Below are positions 42,606 through 51,746 of a DNA stretch of 64,000 nt, one piece after another. The notes under the pieces were generated by a model, which was given only the letters and a program-made list of their open reading frames with translations, did no database searches and was not told where the DNA came from. Position numbers and translations under genes: made by a program. The stretch is from positions 4,464,001 to 4,528,000 of the forward strand of contig NZ_CP060723.1 of NCBI RefSeq assembly GCF_014395225.1. The letters are read 5' to 3'. Numbering within the stretch: position 1 is the first letter of the stretch; the number at the start of each line of letters is the position of its first letter. The stretch comes from Pedobacter roseus (GTDB lineage: Bacteria; Bacteroidota; Bacteroidia; Sphingobacteriales; Sphingobacteriaceae).

Positions 42606-44422
42606 CTATTTCTTCGATTCGTCGATTGCTTTGTTTACCACATCCTGTATCCTACCCCTGATTTTCAGGTTAGAAAGTTTATCGGTAACGGTAGGATTAA
42701 CCCGGTTCGACAGAAACACATAAACCAAACCCCGTGACGGATCTACCCAAACACAGGTTCCGGTATAACCAGTATGGCCATAAGTTTGTGGTGAAGCCAG
42801 CTCTGATGGGTAATGTTTGGTACTGTCCGGATCCCAGCGATCGAAACCCAAACCCCTGCGGCTAACATTGGATTGTTTTGAAGTAAACATATCAACCGTT
42901 GAGTTTTTGAAATATTCCACTCCACCATAAGTACCGCGGTTTAACAACATCTGATAAATAATGGCCAGGTCGTTGGCACTGGCGAATAAACCAGCATGAC
43001 CTGAAACTCCACCTGCTAAAGCTGCGCCCTGATCGTGCACATAACCTACAAGCAAGGTTTTTCTAAAATACTTATCATCTTCCGTTGGGATAATCTGCTC
43101 CGGTTTAAAACGGTTCCGCGGCAAGAAACCTGCAGTTTGCATGCCTAATGGTTTATAAAAATTTTCGTAGGTATATTGATTGAGCGGTTCTTCACTGATG
43201 TGCTCTACAATATCCTTCATCACGTACATGCTGATATCGCTGTAAACGTATTTACCCCGTGTTTTAATAGGCGAATTGAGCATTTTTGGCCACATAAAAT
43301 CTTTAAAAAAGCCTTTTTTGATGTAATAGTTATCGGCCACTTTGGTTGGAAAGGCAGCAGATGAATCCCTGCTATAATCGCCGGTTTTCACATAATCATG
43401 AAAAGGGATATAAGGAATAAAACCCGCCTGGTGCAACATCACCTCGCGCACCTGAATATTATTCATCGGGGTGGTACGGGCCTTCGGAATATAAGCGCCA
43501 ATATTGGTATCCAGTTTTAATTTCCCTTCTTCAAACAAACGCATTACAGCTGGTGTGGTTGCCGTTACTTTGGTTACGGAGGCCAGATCGAAAATATCGG
43601 TTACTTTATCAGGCACATTGGTATCGTAAGTATGGTTACCATAAGCCTTATTAAAGATTACTTTACCATCTTTAGCCACCAGCACCACCAAACCAGGGGT
43701 GGCTTTCTGACTGATTGCTTCAGCAGCAATGGCATCAATTTCTTTTAAGTTGTTGGAGTTCAAACCCGCATCTTCGGGTACGGTGTATTTTAAGCGGGTA
43801 GCGGTTGTTGTAAAGCCTGAACCCATGGTATAACGGGCAGAATAAGCTGCTGTTAACTTATTCACCGCAGCAATACCCCAAAAATATACTGTGGAACAAT
43901 CGCAGCGGCATCGGCATTGTTCTGTGCTGTCCATATCATCGGCGATTGCAACTGATCGAAAGATTTTAAACCCGGTCCGTTACCAAAAAAGGAAATGATT
44001 ACCTGTTTATTCTTACTGATGCTGTTGATAAAATTGATGTATTTGGCTTTGCTTACGTTCTGATCGTCAATACTGATTAAAACGGTGTTAAAATATTTAA
44101 GGTCGTCTTCCAGATCGTTCAGGTTTACACTGTCTTTATAAGAATCGGCAGAAAACGAAGTGATGTTATCGTACTTATTCGCCAAACTGTCAAACACATT
44201 GCTGTAGGCAAAACTCAGGCTAACAGAAGCGATATTTTTCTTTTCAAGCGATTTTAGCGGAATAATAGCATCCTGGTTATTTAATAATACGGTTGTGTTT
44301 AAAATGGCATTGGCAATGGAAAGTTTTTTCTCATTTGTGGTATGCTCCTGCGCGCAGGCCATTAAGCATAAAACATTAAAAAAACTCGCCGCAGCCAGGA
44401 TATACAATCTATTTCGCTTCAT
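42606..44422 (-). pseudogene. GH3_C-like domain plus serine beta-lactamase-type domain, broken by one-base frameshift
   Basis: Two overlapping frames make one protein. The first (43862-44422) has a signal peptide ending in CAQ and a segment resembling the C-terminal domain of family-3 glycosidases (AILNTTVLLNNQDAIIPLKS, FFGNGPGLKSFDQL, QYIFG). The second (42606-43934) continues with GIAAVNKLTAAYS. It holds a class-C beta-lactamase/DD-peptidase-like domain with SVTK, YSD and the late HTGYTGT motif. A run of four C at 43876-43879 is one base short; five would give QYIFGGIAAVNKL. Restored length is ~605 residues. The GH3 catalytic N-domain usual in this fusion family is absent. The gene start overlaps the amidohydrolase stop by 14 bp. 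Confidence 0.82.
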
Positions 44423-46043
44423 ATACTTTTTCTCCGTTCAAATAGGTTTTTAAGACTTTGGTTTTTAATATGTTCTGTGGTGTTGATTTTAAAATATCGT
44501 GATCGAGGATAACGAAATCGGCTAATTTGCCTTTCTCCAAACTTCCTTTCTCCTCTTCTTCGAAATTGGCTTTGGCGGCCCAAATGGTCATTCCGCGCAG
44601 GGCCTCTTCGGGTGTTAAGGCATTTTCCATCTGAAAGCCCCCTTTTGGAAAACCTTTTGCATCTTCTCTCACTGTTGCTGCATAAAACGTTAATAATGGA
44701 TTAATGTTTTCTACGGGGAAATCGGTGCCTAAAGGAATCCAACCATTTTGTGTTAACAATTGTTTGTAGGCATAAGCACTTTTTAACCTTTCGGCACCTA
44801 AACGCTGACCGGCCCAATACATATCGGAAGTTGCATGTGTAGGCTGAACGGAAGGGATAATACTGGCTTTGCCGAACAGGTCAAAATCTTTAGCGTTAAC
44901 TACCTGTGCGTGTTCTATACGCCAGCGCTGATCGTTTTTACCTTTTAAAATTTTGTTGTAGATATTCAGGATTACCCGGTTGGCCGAATCGCCAATGGCA
45001 TGGGTACACATCTGAAAATGGTTGGCTGCTATTTTTTTGGCCACTTCTTCAAAATGTTTTTGATCGCTCAGCAGAAAACCGGTTTTATTGGGCATATCGC
45101 TGTAAGGATGGATCAGGCAGGCACCACGTGATCCTAAAGCACCATCGGCATACACTTTAAACGCCCTTACATTTAAGCGGTCGGTTTTAATCGGGCCACG
45201 ACTAAAAAGATATTTATAATTATCAGGCTCGTCAGAAAGCATGACATATAGCCTCATTTTAAGTTTTTTCTCTTTCTGCAGTTTTTCAATAAAATCAACA
45301 GCTAAATAACTTAAACCACAATCGTCAATGGTGGTCAACCCAGCGGCGAAACAGTTTTTCTGCGCATCTGTAAATATTTTTTCGGCGAGTTTGGCATCTG
45401 GAGAAGGGATTTTACGTTCAACCAGGGCTACCGCATTGTCGATTAAAACCCCGGTAAGTTTTCCATTTTGACTCAGCATATCTCCCCCTACCAGTTTTTG
45501 CTCACCTTTAATGCCGGCATCATCTAATGCTTTTTGGTTGGCAATGGCAGCGTGACCGTCAATACGGTTCAGAAATACCGGGCGATCAGGAAAAAGTGCC
45601 GTCAGTTTTTCGTTGGTGGGAAAAGCTTTATCGGCCCAATCGTTTTGGTCCCAGCCATTACCAATCAGCCAGCCATCGGGATGGGTTTTGGCAAAAGCAG
45701 TTAAACGGGCAAGCACTTCATCCCAGGATTTTGTTTCTCTTAAATCAGCTGTTTGCAAGCTTTGTCCGTAACCATAAAAATGGGCGTGAGCATCTATAAA
45801 ACCTGGATAAATGGCTTTGCCCTCTGCATTAATTTCTTCTTTAGAAGTATATTTTCCTTTTATCTCGTCACTTTTACCCAGCGCCAGGATTTTCCCATTC
45901 TTTACCGCAAAAGCTTCAACTGTATCGAACTTGCTATTAACAGTATATACTTTGGCGTTATAAACAATTACATCAACTGCTTCTTTTTTGGAGCAGGAAG
46001 TAAACAGCAAAGCCAGAAAAAGGGTGTAGAGGATGGATTTCAT
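44409..46043 (-). CDS. Amidohydrolase family lipoprotein (YtcJ-like)
   Basis: The 544-residue protein has a lipoprotein signal (MKSILYTLFLALLFTSCSKK, lipobox FTSC). It then has the metal-dependent hydrolase TIM barrel of the amidohydrolase_3 group: YPGFIDAHAHFYGYG with the HxH metal pair, GWLIGNGWDQNDW, VFLNRIDGHAAIANQKAL, HAIGDSANRVILN, RIEHAQVV, and GTDFPVENINPLLTFYAA with the conserved aspartate. The C-terminal beta-domain has KLADFVILDHDIL. The substrate is unknown; members remove N-formyl or amide groups. It is periplasmic and overlaps the downstream beta-lactamase-type gene. Confidence 0.92.
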   Translation of the reverse strand: MKSILYTLFLALLFTSCSKKEAVDVIVYNAKVYTVNSKFDTVEAFAVKNGKILALGKSDEIKGKYTSKEEINAEGKAIYPGFIDAHAHFYGYGQSLQTADLRETKSWDEVLARLTAFAKTHPDGWLIGNGWDQNDWADKAFPTNEKLTALFPDRPVFLNRIDGHAAIANQKALDDAGIKGEQKLVGGDMLSQNGKLTGVLIDNAVALVERKIPSPDAKLAEKIFTDAQKNCFAAGLTTIDDCGLSYLAVDFIEKLQKEKKLKMRLYVMLSDEPDNYKYLFSRGPIKTDRLNVRAFKVYADGALGSRGACLIHPYSDMPNKTGFLLSDQKHFEEVAKKIAANHFQMCTHAIGDSANRVILNIYNKILKGKNDQRWRIEHAQVVNAKDFDLFGKASIIPSVQPTHATSDMYWAGQRLGAERLKSAYAYKQLLTQNGWIPLGTDFPVENINPLLTFYAATVREDAKGFPKGGFQMENALTPEEALRGMTIWAAKANFEEEEKGSLEKGKLADFVILDHDILKSTPQNILKTKVLKTYLNGEKVYEAK

Positions 46044-46104
46044 ATCGATAAAGATAGAAAATTGAAAGCATTTGCTTTTGTAAATTCAGCTTTACAGAAA
46101 GGAT

Positions 46105-46850
46105 TCGTGCCATTGGTTTTAGCGTTGCCGCTCCGGCTAGCGACAATTAGTTTTTTTTTGCCACAGATGTACACGGAGAATATATTCTTTTTACGCTGCG
46201 GCCCGTGGTACCAAAGACTGGATGCTTTCTTTTAGCATTTTGATAAAATCATTGTATTATTGGTAATAGTTTTTTTGGCCACGGAGACACAGAAGCACGG
46301 AGAATAGATTTTTTTAACGCTGTGGCTTGTGTTCCCAAAAACTGCTTTACTTTCTTTTAGCATTTCAATAAAATCATTCTATTGTTGGTAATAGTTTTTT
46401 GGCCACGGAGACACAGAAGCACGGAAAATATATTATTTTTACACTGTGGCCTGTGTTCCCAAAGACTGGATGCTTTCTTTTAGCATTTTGATAAAATCAT
46501 TGCATTATTAGTAATGGTTTTTTGGCCACGGAGACACAGAAGCACGGAGAATAGATTTTTTTTACGCTGTGGCCTGTGTTCCCACAGACTGCTTTGCTTT
46601 CTTTTAGCATTTCGATAAAATCATTGCACTATTGGTAATAGTTTTTTTGCCACGGAGACACAGAAGCACGGAGAATAGATTCTTTTACACTGTGGCCCGT
46701 GTTCCCAAAAACTGCTTTGCTTTCTTATGGCATTTCGATAAATCATTGCATTGTTGGTAATAGTTTTTTTTGCCACGGAGACACAGAAGCACGAATAGAT
46801 TCTTTTTACGCTATGGCCTGTGTTTTCATATATCGCTTAAACTTTATTCT
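46105..46850. repeat. Tandem array of six ~123-bp units
   Basis: Copies of GCCACGGAGACACAGAAGCA (the first degenerate) begin at 46160, 46278, 46402, 46525, 46649 and 46772. The rest of each unit runs through GAATAGATT, TTTACGCTGTGGCCTGTGTTC, CTTTCTTTTAGCATTTC and TTGGTAATAGTTTTTT. Units 1 and 3 share GACTGGATGCTTTC and CATTTTGAT. Units 2, 4 and 5 share ACTGCTTT and CATTTC, so the array is a mix of two unit types, again hinting at a ~247-bp dimer. The GCCACGGAGACACAGA core is a widespread bacterial dispersed sequence. It is non-coding and fills the 808-bp gap between the amidohydrolase and XRE genes. Confidence 0.92.
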
Positions 46851-46851
46851 T

Positions 46852-47415
46852 TTAAAAAAACGGAATGGCTGGCTTGTAAATTACGTCTTTCAAATTCTTG
46901 CTCCTAAAGGTATTAAGTAATATGAGCACAAAATTTAAGGCGTAAAAACCATAAATGATGATTAGAAAAGTGTAAATCCTAAAAACTCCACCAACATGCA
47001 TTACTTTAATGAACATGGATAAGGCATACAAAGAAGAGATCACCAGCGTCCATGTAGCCTGAAAATTAAGCAACTTTTTACCGGTTTCATTTAGCTTTTC
47101 ATCTTCATTTCGTTTAAAATACCATAAAATTAAGGGCACGATAAAACCCAATATGGGATAAATGAGAAAACTTAAAGCCGAGAAATTTAAAATTGGAATG
47201 AGGTAAGTCTGTGCTTTCTCATTTGTTCCGGTTAAATCTATCGGTTTTAAACCAAAAACCTGCGCCAGCCTGATCAGGGTATCTCCCCTTGCTTCTGTTT
47301 CATTTTGTTCGATACGCTGAATGGTCCGTAAACTTAATTGTGTTTGTTTTGCAAGTTCTTCCTGACTAAAACCATGCTGATTTCTAAGTTTTTTTACCCT
47401 ATCTGATAATTTCAT
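46852..47415 (-). CDS. XRE-family regulator with C-terminal membrane domain (DUF4870-like)
   Basis: The start is the ATG at 47413-47415 (MKLSDRVKKLRNQHGFSQEEL); eight upstream in-frame codons add nothing. Residues 1-~62 are a Cro/CI-type helix-turn-helix (GFSQEELAKQTQLSLRTIQRIEQ). After a short linker the rest has three or four transmembrane segments (LNFSALSFLIYPILGFIVPL, WTLVISSLYALSMFIKV, IYTFLIIIYGFYALNFVLIL) of the DUF4870 kind. The 187-residue product would be a membrane-anchored regulator. The gene abuts the 123-bp array at its 3' end and a 21-bp minisatellite lies upstream. Confidence 0.88.
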   Translation of the reverse strand: MKLSDRVKKLRNQHGFSQEELAKQTQLSLRTIQRIEQNETEARGDTLIRLAQVFGLKPIDLTGTNEKAQTYLIPILNFSALSFLIYPILGFIVPLILWYFKRNEDEKLNETGKKLLNFQATWTLVISSLYALSMFIKVMHVGGVFRIYTFLIIIYGFYALNFVLILLNTFRSKNLKDVIYKPAIPFF

Positions 47416-47550
47416 AATTTTTACGGTTGAGTTAAACAAATGTAAAGCATCATATTTAAATTTAAGGACGACTTATTTGCGTCATTTATATGCCAGATGT
47501 ATTTAATGACACATTTTATTAAGCAGACCCGCAGGAAATAGACTCAATTG

Positions 47551-47780
47551 TACTTCAGAACACCAATGTTGTATCTCCGAACTACCTTTTTCTACCTCCG
47601 AACTATATTTTAATACTTCCGAACACCAATGTTGCACTTCCAAACTACCTTTTTCTACTTCAGAACTACCTTTTTCTACTTCGGAAGTACATTTTAATAC
47701 TTCAGAACACCAATTTGGTCTTCGGAAGTACTTTTAAATAGACGTAGAGCCCGTTTTAATACTTCTGACAATATTGATTA
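47551..47780. repeat. 21-bp minisatellite, 11 units
   Basis: Eleven consecutive units of 21 bp (the ninth is 20) start at 47551. The consensus is TACTTCNGAACTACCTTTTTC, with variants ACACCAATGTTG and CTATATTTTAA in the second half. Most variants fall into three half-unit types, CTACCTTTTTC, CACCAATGTTG and GTACATTTTAA, which recur in a patterned order. The period is seven codons. On the minus strand one frame reads as heptads SSEVEKG, SLEVQHW, CSEVLKY for ~70 codons to a stop, but no start codon was seen. Between it and mutL lie further repeats. Confidence 0.9.
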
Positions 47781-47797
47781 AATTTTGGATGTGAACG

Positions 47798-48005
47798 ATC
47801 CTTAACTGCGTTCAGCATGAAAAGCTTTTGTAAAATAAACCTGATGGGAACGGCATCCCGATTTTTTCAATCGGGATACAGTGTACAGCAGGACTACCGG
47901 AACCGATTGACACCAGGCCCTGCTTTTCAAAAAAAGAAAACAAAAAATCTAAGCATACTAACTAAATCTGCCAAGCAATATCCTTTAACTCCGTTCAGGA
48001 TGACA
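47798..48005. repeat. Interspersed repeat copy 2 flanked by REP-like sequences
   Basis: The ~100-bp repeat at 47835-47935 is the inverted counterpart of 33189-33290 (ATAAACCTGATGGGAACGG, the hairpin CCCGATTTTTTCAATCGGG, AGTGTACAGCAGGACTACCGG, CCCTGCTTTTC). On either side are direct copies of the REP-like motif: ATCCTTAACTGCGTTCAGC at 47798 and TCCTTTAACTCCGTTCAGG at 47981. The latter is the same family as the repeats beside the GIY-YIG gene. No gene is supported between 47781 and 48136. Confidence 0.7.
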
Positions 48006-48136
48006 ACTCGTGTAAATAAAACCAGTTGAAGCAATTAATTCTATTTACCTACAGTCATTTACGTGTTGAGTTTTAAACAAATCGGGTTCATTAAGCTTAT
48101 TTTGCATAATTTAGCGAATTCACTTTGCCTTAATAC

Positions 48137-49975
48137 ATGACTGATATTATTCACTTATTGCCTGATGCTGTTGCCAATCAGATTGCTGCCGGAGAAGTTG
48201 TACAACGACCTGCTTCTGCGGTAAAAGAATTGCTCGAAAATTCGATAGATGCCGGCGCAGATAAAATTCAACTGGTGGTAAAAGATGCCGGTAAGGCGCT
48301 GATTCAGATCATTGATAATGGCTGTGGGATGAGTGTTACGGACGCGAGAATGTGTTTTGAGCGCCATGCCACTTCTAAAGTAAAAAAAGCCGAAGATTTA
48401 TTTGCCATACGTACCATGGGTTTCCGCGGCGAGGCCATGGCTTCTATCGCAGCAATTGCACAGGTAGAAATGAAAACGCGCAGGCATGAGGATGAAATTG
48501 GCACCTGTATTTCTATCGAAGGAGCACAGGTAACCAACCAGGAACCTGTAGCCACGTCGCCAGGAACGCAGATTTCGATTAAAAATTTATTTTTCAATAC
48601 TCCGGCCAGAAGGAATTTCCTGAAAAGTAATCCGGTAGAAATGCGCCACATTCTGGACGAATTTCAACGGGTAGCCCTGGCGCATCCGGGTGTATTTTTT
48701 AGTCTGCACCACGATGGTGTGGAGATTTTCAACCTGCCGAAAGGTAATTTAAAACAGCGTATTGTACACCTTTTTGGCAACAACTACAACGAACGTTTGG
48801 TTCCGGTTGAAGAGGAAACTACCATCATTAATCTTAAAGGCTATATCGGCAAGCCTGCTTTCGCCAAGAAAACCAGGGGCGAACAATTCTTTTTTGTAAA
48901 CAACCGTTTTATTAAAGATCCATATTTAAATCATGCGGTAAGTTCGGCTTTTGAGGAGTTATTACCTGATGATAGTTATCCGCTTTACGTGCTGTTTATT
49001 GAAATTGATCCTTCAAAAATTGATGTAAACGTTCACCCAACAAAAACAGAGATCAAGTACCTGGATGAAAAATCCATTTATGCGATCATGAAATCGGCGG
49101 TAAAACGCTCCATCGGCCGTTATAACATTGCGCCAACCTTAGATTTTGATCAGGAAACGGGCTTTAGCAATATGATTACGCAAAAAGCAGTTGAAGATAT
49201 TGTGCCACCGAGCATTAATTTCAATCCTGATTTCAACCCTTTTGTCAGCGATAAAAGCTCGGTATCGGGGTATGCCTCATCTCCAAGAAATTATGATGCA
49301 AAACCTAGCGCAAAAAACTGGGGTTCGCTTTACGATATTACCGAACAGCCTGTTGTAGAACAAACTTCGATTTATGAGGATGAAACGGTCTTGGAAACGA
49401 AGCAAAAGCAGTACATGCAATTGCACAACCGCTATATTGTTTCGCAGATCAAGTCGGGTTTAATGGTTATCGACCAACAAATGGCACACGAGCGGATCCT
49501 TTACGAGCGTTTTCTCGTACATCTGGATGACCGAAAAGGTGCATCGCAGCAGAGTTTATTTCCACAAACCATTACACTAAATGCCAACGATTTCGAATTG
49601 GCCAAAAGTTTACTGGATGATATAAAAAGTTTGGGCTTTGATGTACGTGAATTTGGAAAAAATACGTTGGTAGTAGAAGGTGTTCCGGTTGATTTAGGGA
49701 GCAGCAACATTAACGAAACACAGTTATTTGAACAATTAATTGAGGGCTTTAAGAACTCGCAACAGGAATTAAAACTGAGCAAACGCGACAGCTTAGCCAG
49801 AAGTTTGGCAAAAAACAGTGCCATTAAAGCAGGCACAAGCCTTGGTCAGGAAGAAATGAATACGCTGATTGATGAGCTTTTTGCCTGCAAAACCCCTAAC
49901 TTTAGCGTGAGCGGAAAACCGGTTATCCAAACGATTACTTTAGCGGAACTGGATAAGAAGTTTGAAAAGAGTTAG
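48137..49975 (+). CDS. mutL: DNA mismatch repair protein MutL
   Basis: MutL couples MutS mismatch recognition to strand removal. The 612-residue protein has the GHKL ATPase N-domain: IAAGEVVQRPASAVKELLENSIDAGA near residues 16-41, DNGCGM, TMGFRGEAMASIAAIA and GTQISIKNLFFNTPAR. The transducer domain has PTKTEIKYLDE. The C-terminal dimerisation/endonuclease domain has VIDQQMAHERILYE near residue 443, where the classical DQHA(X)2E(X)4E motif reads DQQM. It is the first gene of a run with two rhomboids and an EEP-family protein, an arrangement common in the phylum. Confidence 0.97.
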   Translation: MTDIIHLLPDAVANQIAAGEVVQRPASAVKELLENSIDAGADKIQLVVKDAGKALIQIIDNGCGMSVTDARMCFERHATSKVKKAEDLFAIRTMGFRGEAMASIAAIAQVEMKTRRHEDEIGTCISIEGAQVTNQEPVATSPGTQISIKNLFFNTPARRNFLKSNPVEMRHILDEFQRVALAHPGVFFSLHHDGVEIFNLPKGNLKQRIVHLFGNNYNERLVPVEEETTIINLKGYIGKPAFAKKTRGEQFFFVNNRFIKDPYLNHAVSSAFEELLPDDSYPLYVLFIEIDPSKIDVNVHPTKTEIKYLDEKSIYAIMKSAVKRSIGRYNIAPTLDFDQETGFSNMITQKAVEDIVPPSINFNPDFNPFVSDKSSVSGYASSPRNYDAKPSAKNWGSLYDITEQPVVEQTSIYEDETVLETKQKQYMQLHNRYIVSQIKSGLMVIDQQMAHERILYERFLVHLDDRKGASQQSLFPQTITLNANDFELAKSLLDDIKSLGFDVREFGKNTLVVEGVPVDLGSSNINETQLFEQLIEGFKNSQQELKLSKRDSLARSLAKNSAIKAGTSLGQEEMNTLIDELFACKTPNFSVSGKPVIQTITLAELDKKFEKS

Positions 49976-50185
49976 CGGTTTGGAGTCCTGAGTCGAAAGT
50001 CGGAGGTCCGAAAGTCCGAATACGGAGGTTAGAAGGCCCAGGTTTGGAGCTGGGAGTTTGGAGACGATTAACCGATTTAAACAGTTAACCAAGTTTAGAG
50101 TTTGGAGTTATGAACAATTAACCGATTTAAACAATTAACCAGTTAACCCAATGAACAATTTGCAATTAACCGATTTTAAAAATAA
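49976..50185. repeat. Degenerate filler repeats between mutL and rhomboid genes
   Basis: The gap is made of overlapping short motifs: GTCGAAAGTCGGAGGTCCGA, GTTTGGAGTTATGAACAATT, and three copies of a sequence like AATTAACCGATTTAAACA. The same vocabulary recurs at 54110-54220 and, in part, at 1660-1695 and 39740-39775. Non-coding. Confidence 0.6.
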
Positions 50186-50899
50186 ATGAATAACATACAT
50201 ATTCCACCAGTAGTAAAAAACCTACTGATTATTAACGTCTTATTTTTTATCGGTACTTTAGTATTCAGACCTAATGATGGATATCCTTTTGTAGAGTGGT
50301 TTGCGGTTTATTATTTTAACTCGCCTAGTTTTAAAATTTGGCAGCCCATTACTTATATGTTTATGCATAGTCCTGTTGATTATTTCCACATCATATTCAA
50401 CATGTTTGCACTTTACAGTTTCGGCAGCATTTTAGAACAGCGTTGGGGAGCCAAAAAATTTATTATATTCTATTTCGTAACGGGCCTTGGTGCATTGGCA
50501 CTGCAATGGGCTGTTCAATCTTACGAGGTATATCATGTAGCCGGGCACATCATTTCTGATATATCAACCTATCAACCAAGAACACCTGCAGAAAGAGATC
50601 TTTTAAGTGAAATTTACTTTGGCCCAATGCTTGGTGCTTCGGGTGCAATTTTTGGCTTACTGGTAGGTTTTGGAATGCTTTATCCTAATGCTGAATTAAT
50701 GATTATGTTTATTCCGATTCCGGTAAAGGCGAAGTATATTATTCCAATTTATATTCTGGTTGAACTGGTTTTAGGAGTAGGAAAGTTCCAGGGCGATTCT
50801 GTTGCACATTACGCCCACCTGGGTGGTGCTTTAATCGGCTTTATACTCGTTAAATTATGGAAAGATAAAAACGATACATTTTATACACTCTATGAATAA
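50186..50899 (+). CDS. Rhomboid-family intramembrane serine protease
   Basis: The 237-residue membrane protein has six hydrophobic segments and the catalytic dyad motifs. The serine is in PMLGASGAIFGLLVGFG (GASG, roughly residue 154) and the histidine in VAHYAHLGGALIGF near residue 212. The MFMHSPVDYFHIIFNMFALYSFG segment with its HxxxN is the typical TM2 region. The domain contains an unusually long insertion between the second and catalytic segments. Its substrate is unknown. It overlaps the next rhomboid gene by 8 bp. Confidence 0.93.
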   Translation: MNNIHIPPVVKNLLIINVLFFIGTLVFRPNDGYPFVEWFAVYYFNSPSFKIWQPITYMFMHSPVDYFHIIFNMFALYSFGSILEQRWGAKKFIIFYFVTGLGALALQWAVQSYEVYHVAGHIISDISTYQPRTPAERDLLSEIYFGPMLGASGAIFGLLVGFGMLYPNAELMIMFIPIPVKAKYIIPIYILVELVLGVGKFQGDSVAHYAHLGGALIGFILVKLWKDKNDTFYTLYE

Positions 50900-51746
50900 T
50901 ACTGTCAAAGATTTAAAATACAAGGTTTTTCAATCTGGCAACCCAATATTCTTTTACATTGGCATTAATGTGCTGTTGTTTCTTATTATCGCTGTTATTG
51001 GTGTATTTAGCTGGCTAAGTGGCAAAGGAGATTTAATCAGTCCGTTAGTTAGGGAGTATGTAGGTTTACCTGCAAGCATTTCTAAATTACCAGAACGTTT
51101 TTACACGGTATTTACCTACATGTTTATTCATGACGGGATTCTTCATATCCTGTTCAATATGCTTGGTTTATATTGGTTTGGCAGTATATTCATGAATTTC
51201 TTAAAAAGCAGACAGTTCCATTTTGTGTATCTGGCCGGTGGATTATTTGGTGGTTTATTTGCAGTGGCCATCTTGAATATATTCCCGGTATATGCAGGTG
51301 GATTAGCCGGTGTAACTATTGTTGGCGCCTCTGCTGCGGTAATGGCCATCATTTTTGCTGCGGCAACGTTGGTTCCCAATTATACCATTATGCTTTTCAT
51401 TTTTGGGGAAGTTAAAATTAAATGGATCGCCATTGTTTATTTTGTTCTCGATTTTCTAGCCATCGGTTCGGTAAATGCAGGTGGAAGTTTAGCGCATATT
51501 GGTGGTGCCCTGATCGGTTTTGTTTTTATTAAACGCTTGCAAAGCGGAAGCGACTGGAGCAAGCTTTTTGAGCGCAAACCAAAACTAAAAGTAGTACGCA
51601 ACGAAAAACCGGTAAAAAAGCCAGAGTTTAAAGGTGGTGTTTCTCAACAGGAAATTGATGCCATTTTAGATAAAATATCTACTTCTGGATATGATATGTT
51701 AACCGCTGTAGAAAAAGAAAAACTGTTTAAGGCAAGTAAAGATTAA
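50892..51746 (+). CDS. Second rhomboid-family intramembrane protease
   Basis: The 284-residue paralogue of the preceding gene has TYMFIHDGILHILFNMLGLYWFG (TM2 signature), VGASAAVMAIIFAAA with the serine in GASA rather than GASG, and GGSLAHIGGALIGF with the catalytic histidine. A cytoplasmic C-terminal tail of about 70 residues, rich in Lys/Pro and containing SQQEIDAILDKISTSGYDML, follows the last helix. The start is inside the upstream gene, and the stop overlaps the next ATG (TAATG), so three genes are translationally coupled. Confidence 0.92.
   Translation: MNNTVKDLKYKVFQSGNPIFFYIGINVLLFLIIAVIGVFSWLSGKGDLISPLVREYVGLPASISKLPERFYTVFTYMFIHDGILHILFNMLGLYWFGSIFMNFLKSRQFHFVYLAGGLFGGLFAVAILNIFPVYAGGLAGVTIVGASAAVMAIIFAAATLVPNYTIMLFIFGEVKIKWIAIVYFVLDFLAIGSVNAGGSLAHIGGALIGFVFIKRLQSGSDWSKLFERKPKLKVVRNEKPVKKPEFKGGVSQQEIDAILDKISTSGYDMLTAVEKEKLFKASKD

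Noticed and set aside
47510..47780. Heptad-repeat protein on the minus strand of the 21-bp minisatellite
   Set aside because: The frame has no start codon and begins after a stop, so it is kept only as a latent-coding observation.
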